Assembly: GCA_008692225.1 (NCBI GenBank)
Contig: VICG01000002.1
Coordinates: 2,895,001-2,959,000 of the forward strand
From: Monilinia fructicola
Lineage: Eukaryota > Ascomycota > Leotiomycetes > Helotiales > Sclerotiniaceae
Direction: 5' to 3'
Length of the DNA stretch: 64,000 nt
Each line of letters begins with the position of its first letter. Position 1 is the first letter of the stretch. This document shows positions 37,903 through 50,621 of this stretch, piece by piece. Below the pieces are notes generated by a model. The model searched no databases, had not been told where the DNA came from, and was given only the letters and a program-made list of their open reading frames with translations. The translations under genes were made by a program, and so were the position numbers.

Positions 37903-39466
37903 ATGACCACCATGGGAGAACCAGCCTTTGGTGGGGGCCATAGTGTCCCTCATAGTGCAGGTCACTCGAATGCCCGAACTCCAGATGTTCCTTGGACTCC
38001 TTACAGTGCTGTATGTTCGTTTTATTATCAGAAACTAGTAGGCTCTAACTCGAAATATAGGTTTCATCATTTAATCTTCCTGCCCATTACGATTCATCTT
38101 TGATCACGCCCATTACAATGGCACCATCTCCACATATATCTTCAAGGCCTGCGCCTACAGTCAGAGATAGAGACGTCAAATTATCACCCGCTATGGAATC
38201 TCCTGAATATCCACTGTTTGGCGGAGACGCGGATGAATTTGGGTCAAGACTAACTGCTGCTCCCATGAAGCAAAAGCAGCCAAGCTCTCATCCTGCCAAG
38301 GCTCCGACCAGCGAGCCAAATTATCCCACATCTCCAGCACTTTTTTGTCCGTCTCCATACTATGGTGCATTTGGAGTATCCGCTACCCCCAAAATCCGGA
38401 CGATCGGCTGAGTTGACATCTCCAAATATGAACACCAGCCCCCAAAATACAGCTTCGAGTGCTATAGGCACTGATCTCCATAGATCACGTCATCCCACCC
38501 CAGCTCAAAGTCCAGGGAACTATCGGGTAAACAACCCCGCACCCATACTGATTGCTCCAAATCCCAACACAATGCGGCCTGCAACCAGACCTGGAGAGAT
38601 GCCATACAGAGATGGTGTGCCATATGGTCGTCATGATTCTATGCAGTCTATCTCTACGTCAATAGATTCTTATTCTTCGACGCCACAGCAATACCCCGTG
38701 CAACAACTCGGACCTCTTCCCTCTCGAAGGAAGAGAAAAACTCCTCCTGTGCAGCTCGATGGAAATCTGATGTATCACGGGGACGTCAATCCGGAGGAGC
38801 AGATTCTTATGGAGCTCTCACAAATGGACGGTGTCCCGTGGAAAGAGATTGCAAAGCAATTCAATGCGGCAACAGGCAAGAGCATGAAAGTGCCGGCTCT
38901 ACAAATGCGCAAGAAGCGACTGTGTGAACGTCTACGCGTTTGGACCGACTGCGAGGTACATCCCTAGCTCATTATGTATTTTGGTTAGATCTTTCACTGA
39001 TCCAGACGATAAGAAGCTAACCAAAGCTTAGGAGCGAGCTTTGACACTCGCTTTTGAAGATTACGAGAAAGCGAAGTGGGAGGAAATTGCAAAAGGCATG
39101 TTAAATCATGGGGTCCAAGAGAAATGGAGCAAGGAAGCGGTTCAGAGGAAGTACAATGAGTTATTTCCCCCCGACGATCGATCCCACGAATCGGATTATG
39201 CACCATCCAGGCATACGGAACGCATGGACTTCGATCTGAAGATGGAGCCACGAACGCCGTGGCCAAGTCATGACGAAAGGGACGGTGCCCTTCGCAGTCT
39301 CACGGACGACGAGGTTACTTTGGTAGGGGAGTTGAGAAGTAGAACTGCAAGCGATGCCAGTTCAGTACATTTCCATCAGCAGCAGCATCAACATCAGCAG
39401 ATGATGTATGCGCAGCAACATCACCAACATCAACAAAACCATCAAGAGGTGTGGGTGGGAAATTAA
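37903..39466 (+). CDS. SANT/Myb-like DNA-binding domain protein
   Basis: Start at the ATG at 37903; introns 38011-38060 and 38956-39031 (both GT...AG, in phase). The N-terminal ~270 residues are Pro/Ser/Thr-rich and look disordered. Then come a basic stretch (SRRKRKTPP) and a helical region, NPEEQILMELSQMDGVPWKEIAKQF, with a second helical half after the last intron (KAKWEEIAKGML and WSKEAVQRKYNEL). The spaced tryptophans are the pattern of SANT/Myb-type DNA-binding repeats. The C-terminus is His/Gln-rich (about residues 440-470). One extra A in a run of four near 38395 breaks exon 2; without it the product is 478 residues and the length is divisible by three. Probably nuclear and regulatory by domain; targets unknown. 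Confidence 0.8.
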
Positions 39467-42400
39467 GCGGGGGGTCTGGGGGGGAGGGGCAGGTTTTAGC
39501 AATTTTTAATTCTGTAGTACATTGCAATTCTTACTTCTGCTAGGGCGGGGTATATACGAGGCGATTGCTCTAAGGAAACATTTGGCTATACATCTATCAC
39601 CTTGTGTAGAAGGAGAGCAAAATTAGGTCTATAGGCAGACCACAATAGAGGCAAGTCTCGGGGCGGCAAAACATCAGGCATCATCGTTATGGGGACTTTT
39701 CTTAGAGCAAGCTACATACGTTTATTGTATAAATTAATGACAAAATTCTTCAAGAAGCAGCGCAATCTACTTACAATATATACACCATGACCAGCATGCA
39801 CTTTTGAGTCTTCCGCAGTAAAAGAAGCCCGGGGCAGTTTCAAGACCTGGGCCGACTTGACGAAGCCCAAGGTTGACAACTTCTTTGCGTATGTCTACGT
39901 GTCACAAGCGAGGCATACTGACCCAACATACAGTAACCTTACATTGCACGAAAGATAAGTTCGACAGACTCTGATTCTGAGAGCTCACAAGTCAAGTGAT
40001 CTCTCCTTCATGCGGGCAAGGATATGCATGCAATGCAAGACCACAAATAATCCTAATGGACCTTCCTTGTAAGGCTGTAAACCAACAGTTTCTCCGGCCA
40101 ATGCGAGTCATGCCCCTGTCATAGCGGCCGTAAATTGCCGAATCGTAAGTGTCGTAAGCTCTGGCTATCTACGAAAGTTAGCCGGGTAGATCCGATGCCG
40201 TCTCTCAGTAATTACACAGCTACTGGATTAATCAGCTAATCATTTAGGAGTGCGGAACGGTACGGGGTTCATTTGTTGCTTGAACCTCGTTGAAAAGGGA
40301 GGCTGGGAGATTCTCGGAAAAGGGACATTTCGGCAAGGTTCGATGCTGTGCTATCCTGTACTACTGTATCCTATGCACATGGTATACTGGGATCCGTGGT
40401 CGTATTGGAAATATGGTTCTGACCGATCTGTGCCGTTTTAAAATTGCGGTCTGAGGATGCTAGGTGCGTAATTGATTGATTCAAAATGGTGTAACGGGCA
40501 ATCTAAACTGCAAATATCCTCACGTCTCCTTTTGGGATAGATCTGATACGTATCTGCCAACTATCCCGGAAGGAAATTCAAAATGTCTAACTCTCGGTGG
40601 CGCAGCAGAATGAATACACATTGGGACGGAAACAGCATACTGCAATATTTGGAACATCTGACATCTGCAGCCCTGTACATTTTCGGTTGAATCGTATGTG
40701 GGTTCTTGGAGACTATTCTTGTATGTATCTGTATGATTTGTTGGTCTTATCCTGTTAATTTTAGGATTTCAATATCGTATTCAACTTCGGTTTTTCTCGT
40801 CTTCGAGACTATCATAAGACCTCATCCATTGAGAGATTCTTCGCATTCATCCTGTTCAGAGAGTAAATCCAGTTTGCCAATCAAACAATCTTACCGGGTA
40901 GATGAATCCATATTTCGCATGATTGACTTACACCCTGTCGCCATGACTGTCTAAATCAAATCCAATAAGAAGGGAAGTATCCATCTTGGATGTGTAACAC
41001 ATGCTGCAGTGCAGCAATCTATGGTAGTCTCGTCGAGGATATCCTGTAGCCAAGTTCACCCTTTCCAAGAATTGCGTTTCATATCTTCCAACAGATAGCT
41101 GCTCTCTCTAAACACACATCCCATCATCACAAGCTGGCTTTGAGGCCATCAACTGATACAAAATTCAGCAACCACCATGAAGAAACCGTTGGAGTCGAGA
41201 TGCTCCAGCCACCCAACAACCCGTCTTCAATCCTTCTCACCCCTAACCTAGACAAACTCACTGCCGCATAACGTTAAGCGGGCTGAGAGGGAATGTAGAT
41301 GGTGCTTATGCTTTTCTCACGCCAGCTTGATATCCACACTGCGGCGTTGACAGGATGTAACTGTTAGTCCAACAGGGGTGCATCAAATAAGGCAGAACGG
41401 GGAGGGACTGAAATGGAAAAAGACGATGAGTTCACGATTGAGAGTCTTGAGTGGTGCGCCTATCATGGCTTGTACTGTTTCCTAGAAATTGCAAGTACTT
41501 TCTTGATTTATGACTAATGAAGCATTGGGCAGGATGCGATAGACAGGTAAAGTGAAGGGGGTGAAGGTGGGTGAAGAAGTCCTCTCGGCAATAGGGTTGA
41601 ATGAGAGGTGGCGTCGAATAGGAGGAAAAGCGGTGATCATTTGAGACAGTCATGTATGAGATTCTGAAGTGATAGGTAAATATCTAATGAACATGGTCTG
41701 GCAATATCACAGTACGGAGAGATGAGTTTAACCTTGTTATTTATCAGAATTTCCAATAAATTGATAAATAGTAGCTGGATTCGTGTGAGAAACATCTGAA
41801 TGCTTGATTACAATTGGAAGGCGTGGCAATATAAGTGAAATGATCATAATTAAACAATGGATGTCTGGAAGTTTTCGAGGAGCTTCTCCCTCCTTTCGCG
41901 CCGATTACATTGCACTGCCCAGCCCGCGCTGCAAAAACTGAGCCCTTGCCAGCAACTGTCACGAAATCTCGGGTGCCACGCAAATCATAGTATTCAATAT
42001 TCGCTTAATACCGATTGGAAACCTTGAAGTGATATCACAATGATTGTTATACCTCCTATATGGTATGTCGGCGATCATCAGAATCTGACTCATTCCAAGA
42101 TGCATGACACACACCTATCGATCCCAATCTCTACCGACTCCTAAGGAAACATGTCAATGCAGTGTGCACACTTTGCATTGGAGAGATTTACCCCTAACCT
42201 CTCGTCTCTCTTTCTTGTGACCATCTCCATTTAGCATGCAAATATCATTGGGGAGCGTTTCTTCTCCTTTTCCCGATCATAGGGTATTAGCAGAGAGTAA
42301 ATCATCAAATCGGAGAATTCCAATTCGATATACGTGCTAAAGAAAGCGGCTGACCAGTACCGACATCCGGGCAACTTCGCCGAACACTCGTGGCGCCGAG

Positions 42401-44807
42401 GATAAAACTTGATATTTGGATGTGATTCGAGAATTTTTGAGACAGGATATAAGCTCCGAAGGCTTATCTGAATCCTGAGAAACGGTTTCGAGGGCCATGA
42501 TAGGAGTTGGCATGATGCCTGGCTCGAGAAACATTGGATGATTCGAGTCACACCTTCTGTTGCTTTACCCATTTGCTATTGTGGCTGCACACAGCAACGG
42601 TCTATGATGATCTAGCCCCTGCCTATAATTTGCTTTCTATATAAAGTAATGAAACGATGATTGAGGGTAAAAGAACTCTGACAGGTGTTGCGGTCACGAC
42701 AGGACCTTCCTCCACTAGCCCATGCCGTACCACCATTCTCTGACTGGACAATTGTGATTTGCTTACGATGTAAAATCCTGTTCTCCTCCTATAGGAAAGT
42801 GAGAATAATAGTTCAAGTATGACTATGAGCTCGTTTTCGCATTCGCTACACAACTGATGGGATTTATAAATCCCATATATCAATTAACTGAAGAGACGCG
42901 CCCCAGCGGCCCGGTCCATGCATGAGTCCTGAATTTTCATCCACCTGGCCATCTCTAGCATCTATGTTCTATGCAACGTTCACTCTTGTTCTTCTTGAAT
43001 TTGAGTCTCGGCACTAAACTCATTCTGATCGTTATTGCTTTGTAGCAACACCTCAACCTCATATTACATAACAACTGAACACCTACCATCCAACCACACA
43101 CTCCTCCCCGTCTCAGCTCTTATATCTCTTCATACTGTTAGCCTATCAATAAATCTCTCATCAATCTCCATTTCTCAATCCTTAGCCTGTCACCAATCTC
43201 CACGGAGTCATCCATAGAACGGGAATCTCGCATGGCATCAGGCTAATAGATATCCACACCCATCAACGGCCATCTGCCGTGTAACTCGCGGTGTTGTTAT
43301 CAAACCTACGTCTCTTGATAATTTGTTCGGCAACTCACAAGTATTAACGAGCGTGGAAGTTCTTTGTAATAACATGCCAATGTCGACACTCGCTTTCGCT
43401 TCGAAGGCTACTTGCATCGTTACACGCAAACAGTTTCATCGCCCATCCAAACACTCAATCCGCATGACCACCCCTCTCGCCCAACGGGATCATCCCATTT
43501 CCACAAACTCATCGCCCGAGACCCTCACTCGTAAACTGCTCGAAGCAGAATACCCTGCGGATAGTTTAACTGCACCCCGCCTGCATTCCCACAAATTGGC
43601 CCCCAAAATCCCGATCCCTCATCATCCGATTCCAAAAACGCATTGAGAAAAAAATGGGAATGTCGATGGTCTTCTCGCATTGCGATTTCGTTCTCCCCAT
43701 CTCCAATTGGTGAAACATCTCAACTATCACATTTCTATTCCATGACACCAGTGCACGGAGAGCGAAGTCCGTAAATCTGCCCTATCATATCCCCAGCCCA
43801 CAATTGGATCTGTGAGTAGTGCAAATGAGGACGGGAGTCTTGAATCCCGGATCAACATCCGCCGGTCATGTTGAAGGGAAGAATAAAAAACCGATTGTCG
43901 TTTTCGATGGGATGTACTTCTGAATATAGGGTTTGGGAGTCGAAGTGACTTCTCACTAGTACTTATACTATACACGCGATAGCGTCTGAAGGCGCCTCTG
44001 ATGTTGGATCACTTCTATCTTCGATCAAATCTAGAATGCTAGAATGATGTCGAGGAAAGAAAGATGTTTGTAACCTTGCAGGTATGCGTGAATGAAACGT
44101 TCAAATTTTAGTTAACGAACCACTCCTCCCTCCTTTTATTGGGTTCTACTGATCGAAGATGATTCTTCTACCAGTGTGTGAGTCATTCGATGATGGGAAC
44201 TGATGAGGGGAAAACTCCATCTCCTATATAAGGAGTCGAGGAAAGAAAACGAAGTGAGAGGGCGAATACATTCGTAAATAACGAATGAAAGGAATAATTT
44301 TGAAGAACAACATTGTCTGATGGCGTTCGATAACATCCCTCTGAAAACTCATTCTATTTTCTTCACCACATATGGAGGCCCATCCTACCTCCTAGCCTTC
44401 CCCAAATATATATTGAATCCATCTCAAATACGCGGAAACATTTGTCCAATACCGCCCAAAATCATCGCACCCATGTGCCCTCTGTAGTTGTTTCCCTCCA
44501 CGCAACCTTCAAATGATTAGATTGGCATATCTTTAATCCCTATCATTTTAATATCTCCAACCTTGTAAAACGGCAATTTTAGAAATCCACCCCCACGCAT
44601 CCCCTATTCAAGCGAATTCTCGTCACACAAAGCGTGACTGAATCGTGAACGATCCATCTGTATTACAAATGCATGTACCACCATAAGACCAAACTATAAT
44701 TCGCTTACAACACATGAAGAAATTCGGTATTTTTGTTTATGCTGAAACTTTATTCTGCTTGCCGGATAACTGTATGCAGAAATCGGAGAGGCTTCTTCGA
44801 AACGTTT
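39467..44807. other. Intergenic region, about 5.3 kb, no gene supported
   Basis: Frames of 60-113 codons (for example 42231-42572 minus and 43323-43646 plus) have no recognisable domains or consistent splice context. The sequence is AT-leaning, with a C-rich plus strand near 43035-43640. Confidence 0.5.
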
Positions 44808-46259
44808 CTATTCGGCTTCACTCGCACTAATCTCCGGTTCGCTCTCCCCATTACCACCCTCATGAATCATGCCCCTCAACCCCTCTGTCTCACCCTCCAA
44901 GAGTGGCGCTCTTTCTCCCTCCTTTCTCGAAAAATGGCTTCCCAAAGTAATCACCACCACACTCAATCCATGCACCATGGTACTTCCTAATACTGCAAAA
45001 CAAATCACTGGCCAAATGATCCAGATAGCCTTCGCTTCCTCACTGACCGGAGACGTGACCGGGAATTCTGGCGACGGGAGAGGAAGCGAAGTGCCCGTTT
45101 CGAGTTGAGCTCGCGCTTCCATGACAAGAAATAAGGCGCCTACACCCATTGGCCCAAAGTGACCAGCAAAGAGAGCTTCGTGATAAGTGCGGATATCGGG
45201 GATAAGTGATTTGGTGAGCAGGAGGATTGGAATACGACGAAAAAGAAGAACGAGAATGAGGAAGAGGGTTAGAGTCCAGGGCTTGACGTGTGGTGTAATG
45301 GATGATGGTTGGAATTGATCCCATGGAATGATAGAGCCAAAGTATACGAACATGGCTGAATTGAGAATGTGATCTACGATGTCTGGAAAAGGCACGGTTC
45401 TGGTTTTCTTAGAGAACCATCCGTCGTGGGCGAAACCGACACCGGCACCAAAAGCGACTAAGAAATCATCTGAGCCCAGGATTGATCCAATACCGACGGA
45501 AAGAATGGCGAGAAGAAGGTAAAATACCACAAAAGATGGCCTAGATATATATATTCATGATCGTTTGAAAATTTTAGTAGTCGATTGGCAACATTACCGA
45601 GCACGAGACCCGTCACGATGCCAAATGCACATTGCCAGAGAAGTGTGATGGTTATCCACTCTTTGATAGCTTCACCAGGACCTTCATTAGTGAAAGCAAC
45701 CAAGCCAATGTAGAGAAATGGAAAAGAGACTCCATCATTGCATGCCGACTCGGCCGAAAGAAGATGTCGAATACGTGGTGGAACTCGCTCACTAAATCGA
45801 GATTTCGAAAGAACGGATGCGGCAAGAATGGGATCCGTTGGCGAAAGACAAGCGCCTATTATCAAAGCTGTAGAAACAGAGGTCTGAAAAATAAAGTAGG
45901 CAAACAAGGCAGTGATCGCCCAAGAAGCTGTCATAACTGGTCCTAGTAGGTACAGGACCGATTTCCAATGTCTCTTGAAATAATGCTTGGGAAGCTCTAT
46001 ACCCACAGCAAAACACTGAATTCCTACAATCACGCGAGTGATTTCTTGCATAATTTGATCGTCCATGCCCCATTCTCGGGGAGTGAGTACTTTGAGCACA
46101 TAAGGACCAAGGATGATACCAAAAAGAACGGCAAGGGGAGGCTCTGAGAGATGAAGGTGATTGCGAATGAAATTAGAGAAGAGGGCATATATTTATCAGG
46201 AAGAAAGGAAGGACAAGATAGGTTATGTGAGGCGGAGTTGGTTCCAATTGATCCCACAT
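44808..46259 (-). CDS. Na+/H+ (K+/H+) antiporter, Nha1/Sod2 type
   Basis: A plasma-membrane alkali-cation/proton antiporter of the CPA1/NhaP class that exports Na+ or K+ in exchange for protons. ATG at 46259. Multiple hydrophobic spans; the family motifs ALIIGACLSPTDPILAASVLS, SAESACNDGVSFPFLYIG (the transport-site Asn-Asp pair) and FAGHFGPMGVGALF appear in order. Two frame breaks occur: one extra A near 46194 (AAA for AA), and a TA-repeat slip near 45551 (one surplus TA, or one missing base). Correcting them gives about 482 residues. The C-terminal tail after the last span is short (acidic, ending about 50 residues after the membrane domain). The yeast protein is much longer, with a large regulatory tail, so this is a compact version like fission yeast Sod2. 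No intron is evident. The gene has the same orientation as GUP1 upstream, about 1.3 kb away. Confidence 0.88.
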
Positions 46260-47586
46260 GTTGATGTTGTAGTATAATGTAACTTTACAGCTTCTGTTTC
46301 GTATAGGAGGGTGGCCGTGTTGATTTGAACCGCGTGAGCCGATAAACGCAGTATACAAATAATCAAATGGCCTGGATATTCTATTACATTGAAGAAAAAA
46401 TAGACATTAAATATGAAATATTAAGACCAACCTCGCAGATCTTGGTAGTGTAGCTTCATCGTCAAAGCAAAAGCTAGGGCGAATGGACGCTGAGATGACG
46501 TACTGATTCAGTATCACGTGCGTAAGGAATTAGGACTTTATTAGAATGGGAATTCTTGAAAAAGATCCTACGAGACGTGAAGTGAAAGGCTAGTTTGCTG
46601 AAGAAAATCATTCTCAAAATGAGCTTGACCAAATACGAAACGTCAAAAGTTCTTTTAAAAGGGAGGGAAATATGGCTTCAAAGTTTTCAAAGTTGCCAAA
46701 CCCTCAAGATTTGGCGCTAAAGAGAGACACGCAGAGAAATCCTTTCTATGCCAAGCGCCCAAGCGCTCCTCCTTTTTCGTCGGGGAGACCCAAAAGATAC
46801 AAAAATGAAACATACAACAGTGGGGATTCGCTGGTGGTCACCCACCCAACTACTAATCCACCGATCTGAAGCTTGTGTATGGCAGAGCGGACGGGATGCC
46901 CAATTCTCTTCAGTCTATGGTCGTATGTGGCAGAGAAGGATTTATTTCTGAACACATGCATTCCTCTGTTCCTCCACTCCTCACTCTACTCCTCCACCCC
47001 CTCCATTCCTTTACAACTCCCACAAGAATCTTGATGCCTACAAGGTCTCCGTCCACTCGAGGACACTCGTCACCTAGAATGGAATATCGAAAATACTCAA
47101 CAATACGGATTATTCATATAGCACGATCTTGCACCTCACCAACCTACATTCCCTTCCTCCATAGTCTCTCCAATCTCCCCAGCCCCCCAATGCAATGGCA
47201 TAATCACTACCGGCTCCCAACACCAAGTTTCATCAAATGGATGATTTTAGATAGGAAATTCGCTTGAGCTCACAAAGTATCGGTACATGGAGAAAAAGAT
47301 GAGTGTATCGTGAATCGGTTGGCTTATGAGTCGGGAGTAAACGAGATGCTGAACGGGAGGACAGAGATAGACTCAATTGCGATCAATGAGTATGGTATGT
47401 TTCTATACCATACAAGATCATTGATCGACTATACAGATGTATAATTTGAAGGGGGTAATTATGTCAGACGCAATACGACTCCAAGCGTATCTGAAGTGTG
47501 ATTGCTTCGAGGATAGACGAGAGACTCAAAGTACAAGCATGAAAAAGATTGCAATTCATAATACAGTAATCCGCGCTCGTGTAAAT
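46260..47586. other. Intergenic region between the antiporter and GUP1
   Basis: No gene supported. Overlapping plus-strand frames at 46672-47267 are Pro/Ser/Thr-rich without domains. Confidence 0.5.
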
Positions 47587-49703
47587 CTAGCATCTTAAAA
47601 ATATCCCTTTTCTATGTTCACTCTCCCTCACTTCAAACATAACCTGACAGCCCACGAAGAGTGCGCCCCAGGCCGTAATTAGAAAAACAATTCCTAATTA
47701 TTTAGGTCAGTTCACGTATGGTTTGAGGTGTGTTAGGAAAAAGGTACCTGAAAAATCCTTAAAGATACCAGAAATGATGCTCTTTAATCCATCAATTCCA
47801 ACAGCGAACCCAACCAAGTTCGCAATCATCATAAACATCAGATTTGCCACCGCTCCAATTCCACATATGACCCTATAGTATGTAAGATCATTGAGCCATT
47901 TCTTACGTGGGAAGAGCATGCCAGCAATGACTTCCGGTAACATGAAAAATACAATCAGCCAGCCCCAGACGAGTAAGTTGAGACTTATGTCATGCCAGAG
48001 AGCTACGAATGTGAAAACAACGAGATAGTTGATTATAGATCGGAGTTGTGCCTTCCAATTCCGTGAGGATGAACCTCCCATGGGAACATAAATGTAGCGG
48101 ATAATCCAGCGATTATAACTACGATGCCAACTGCGCCAAAATTGGACGGTTGATGGATTGTCGGAAAGGCAGCGAAGCATATTTTCAGGAGGATCAATCC
48201 CATCGATGAGAGACCAAAGTCTGAAAAATCTCCAAGGTAGAAGAAGCTTCAACCATAATACGTGAAGATTGAAGTATGAAAGTAGACTTAGTTGAGCTGG
48301 AGTATAATCTGACCAGTTGGGGTTGGCTTTGGAAATAGCTACGCAGTAGTCAAAGTGCAGGAGTAATTCGATTGCTAGCAAACAGAGCAAGAAACGTATC
48401 CCATACTTAAATGTTCGTCTATTGTCGATGCTAGCAGGGCGATATTTTGATTGGGAAATGTAATCATTGAACGTGAAGATTGGTCCTGCTAAATATAAAG
48501 GGGCATAAACCGCGTATGCAAAGTAGTTTCGGTAATTGTAGTCCTTATCCGGAGCAGGTATTGAAACGCGATCTCTTTCAGAAAGATTCGCAGGGTCGAG
48601 CTGTTTCTTCTTTTGCGCATTAGTATTAGATGGGAGCATATGACCAGTTGCTTGCAACCTACCTCTAATGCACTTCCAGCTCCTTTTTCTAAACTCCAGT
48701 AATAATCCAAATTGAAACTAATTAGCCTCAACACTGTAAGATTGAACAAAATTTCCCATCGTGGGACGATGCCAGAATAATTATCCATCCACTCTGCCCA
48801 GCTGTGTAACAAAGCTCCATTTTGAAGACCAGCTTCACCCTTGGGGGAAATGTATTGTGCTATTGATGTAAACCTATAGCCATCTGACAGCTCGTTGGCA
48901 AACAATATACCGATATTGAAGATCCACGTTGCTGCGGGGATAAACTTTCGAGGGAGCCTAGTTGCTAGACTGTAGTTCGTATAGAGTATTAGGATGATCT
49001 TGAAGATTGAAAAGCCATGTAAAGCCGAGAGGTAAATAAATGCGAAAACGAAATCAAACCCGGCTCGTTGTTGGAGCCTCGCATTGCCTTCCGCCACGGA
49101 TATGTACGTTTTATTGATATTTGGTTTCGGGGATCCCACTCCAGCAGGAATAGGTCTGATGGATTCATATATTCGTCGAAGGATAGGATGGAAAATGACA
49201 AGAATCGCAAGATATGGTACATTGGTTCGAAAGTTATAATACTGTGCATCCGAAATATCCTATATAGCATTAGTATCTGCCATAGCTATCTTTCTCAGAT
49301 ATCACATACAATCTTGCGACCAGGTACCCAGCCATCGGAGAGCAGATGCTGATATTTATGGTAATTGGGATCGGAAGCTGGACTTTTGTTAGATCATCTC
49401 CTTTGCCAACAGGAAAATCCTATACTAACGTCTAGATACATCATATGCAATCCAAAACATGTATGGCACAACTGTCAAGAAAATGAAGTAATAGAAATAA
49501 AACTCTGGAGTGTTCCATCTCGACGGCTGGGCAACTGGCTTGCCATTACTATCTGTTCGTACTCCTTCGCCCGGTTTCGAATCATCCCGTTTTGATTTTC
49601 CAACTGTGGGATCAGCTTGGTATGGAGTTGAGGAAGAATTCGTGAATCGCGTGTCGATGGTATCCAGAGCATAAATGCTCCGTATGTATGAGAAGATACT
49701 CAT
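47587..49703 (-). CDS. GUP1: GUP1-like membrane-bound O-acyltransferase (GPI-anchor remodelling)
   Basis: GUP1 is a multi-span MBOAT enzyme of the ER that adds a long acyl chain during GPI-anchor lipid remodelling; it was first described as affecting glycerol uptake in yeast. Five exons reconstruct a complete 635-residue protein with no indel: 49703-49430, 49377-49310, 49259-48663, 48609-47748 and 47693-47587. Landmarks: LDTIDTRFT at the N-terminus, WNTPEFYFYYFIFLTVVPY (first span), SDGWVPGRKI, TWIFNIGILFANEL, FNLDYYWSL, LDPANLSERDRVS, DGIDPPENMLRC, FWRSWHRSYNRW (residues 471-482) and VALWHDIS with the MBOAT-invariant His at about residue 519. The fourth exon begins after an AAAAG acceptor, not the usual CAG/TAG; that position keeps the conserved KKQLDP. 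The last short exon (ending TAG at 47587) is recovered only by splicing. A clean gene, and a useful control for sequence quality. Confidence 0.95.
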
Positions 49704-50621
49704 TGCTCAATCATTGAGGTCGATCGTTCTGGAGATGTTAAGGAAGGGGTTCCGAGGGCAGCGTAAGAGAGAGACTAAGAGTTTGAACTTGTACAAGAAG
49801 TTAGAGAAGAAATGAAGATATAATCATGGATATCAACAATCACAGTATGAAATTCATTCATTCATTCGTAATTAGGGGTTCAATTCAATTCAAGTCAAGT
49901 CAATCCAATCCAATCCGTGGGGGGGAAGGGGGGTCTTGGCCAGATATGAATTTATTTTTATATACTTTGGATCCTCGGCCCAAATTGAGCATCCCCTGGT
50001 TAATTGATGATATTGATCCATGGATGACCACGGAGGTTCGGGGCTTGACCGTTGAGGTAAACGCGTTTCATTTGACGTGTAAGAGACGGCGGGGCCCTGT
50101 ATAGAGGATAGAGGATTTCAAACTACTGTAGTACCGACTGTAACATCCATACAAGTAGCTGCAGTATGGTAGCTACCTAGGTAGTCTCGAAGATACTCGA
50201 GGAGGAGCCGCTCTACTACTGTAGAACTACCTAGGTAGTTACAGTATTATCATGATTCATACCTAGTACCTGCCCTACCTACCTAGTACTCCGTATGCAC
50301 GTGCTACACCGCCATCACCTTGCTGTCGCTTCACAGACGGTCGCGAAGCATACAAGTAACCTTCTCATCCCAGGTCCTATACACAATCTCAGAAAGGCTC
50401 AACTCTTCAATTGAATTATACTATCAATAACCAGGTGGGTATACTAGGTATTTATATAGAGACTGACTGTACCCTGAGCTTGGCGAACATTCTCTCAACT
50501 CTCAGTTGACCGAAAATGCAACCTTTACTTCATTTCGGCTCGATCCTGTCATAACATACTCTCCGACATACTCTTCGACATACTCTAAGCAATTATCCTT
50601 GTTGTGAAGAGTCTTGAATTA
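49704..50621. other. Intergenic region upstream of GUP1
   Basis: Contains the GUP1 promoter side. AATTC/AAGTC/AATCC short repeats lie at 49880-49915, two ACCTAGGT palindromes at 50175 and 50229, and several CCTACCTAG-type motifs between 50160 and 50295. No gene supported. Confidence 0.5.

Noticed and set aside
43035..43646. Possible small gene (107-codon frame at 43323)
   Set aside because: A C-rich strand suppresses stops; no domain, signal peptide or splice-supported continuation.
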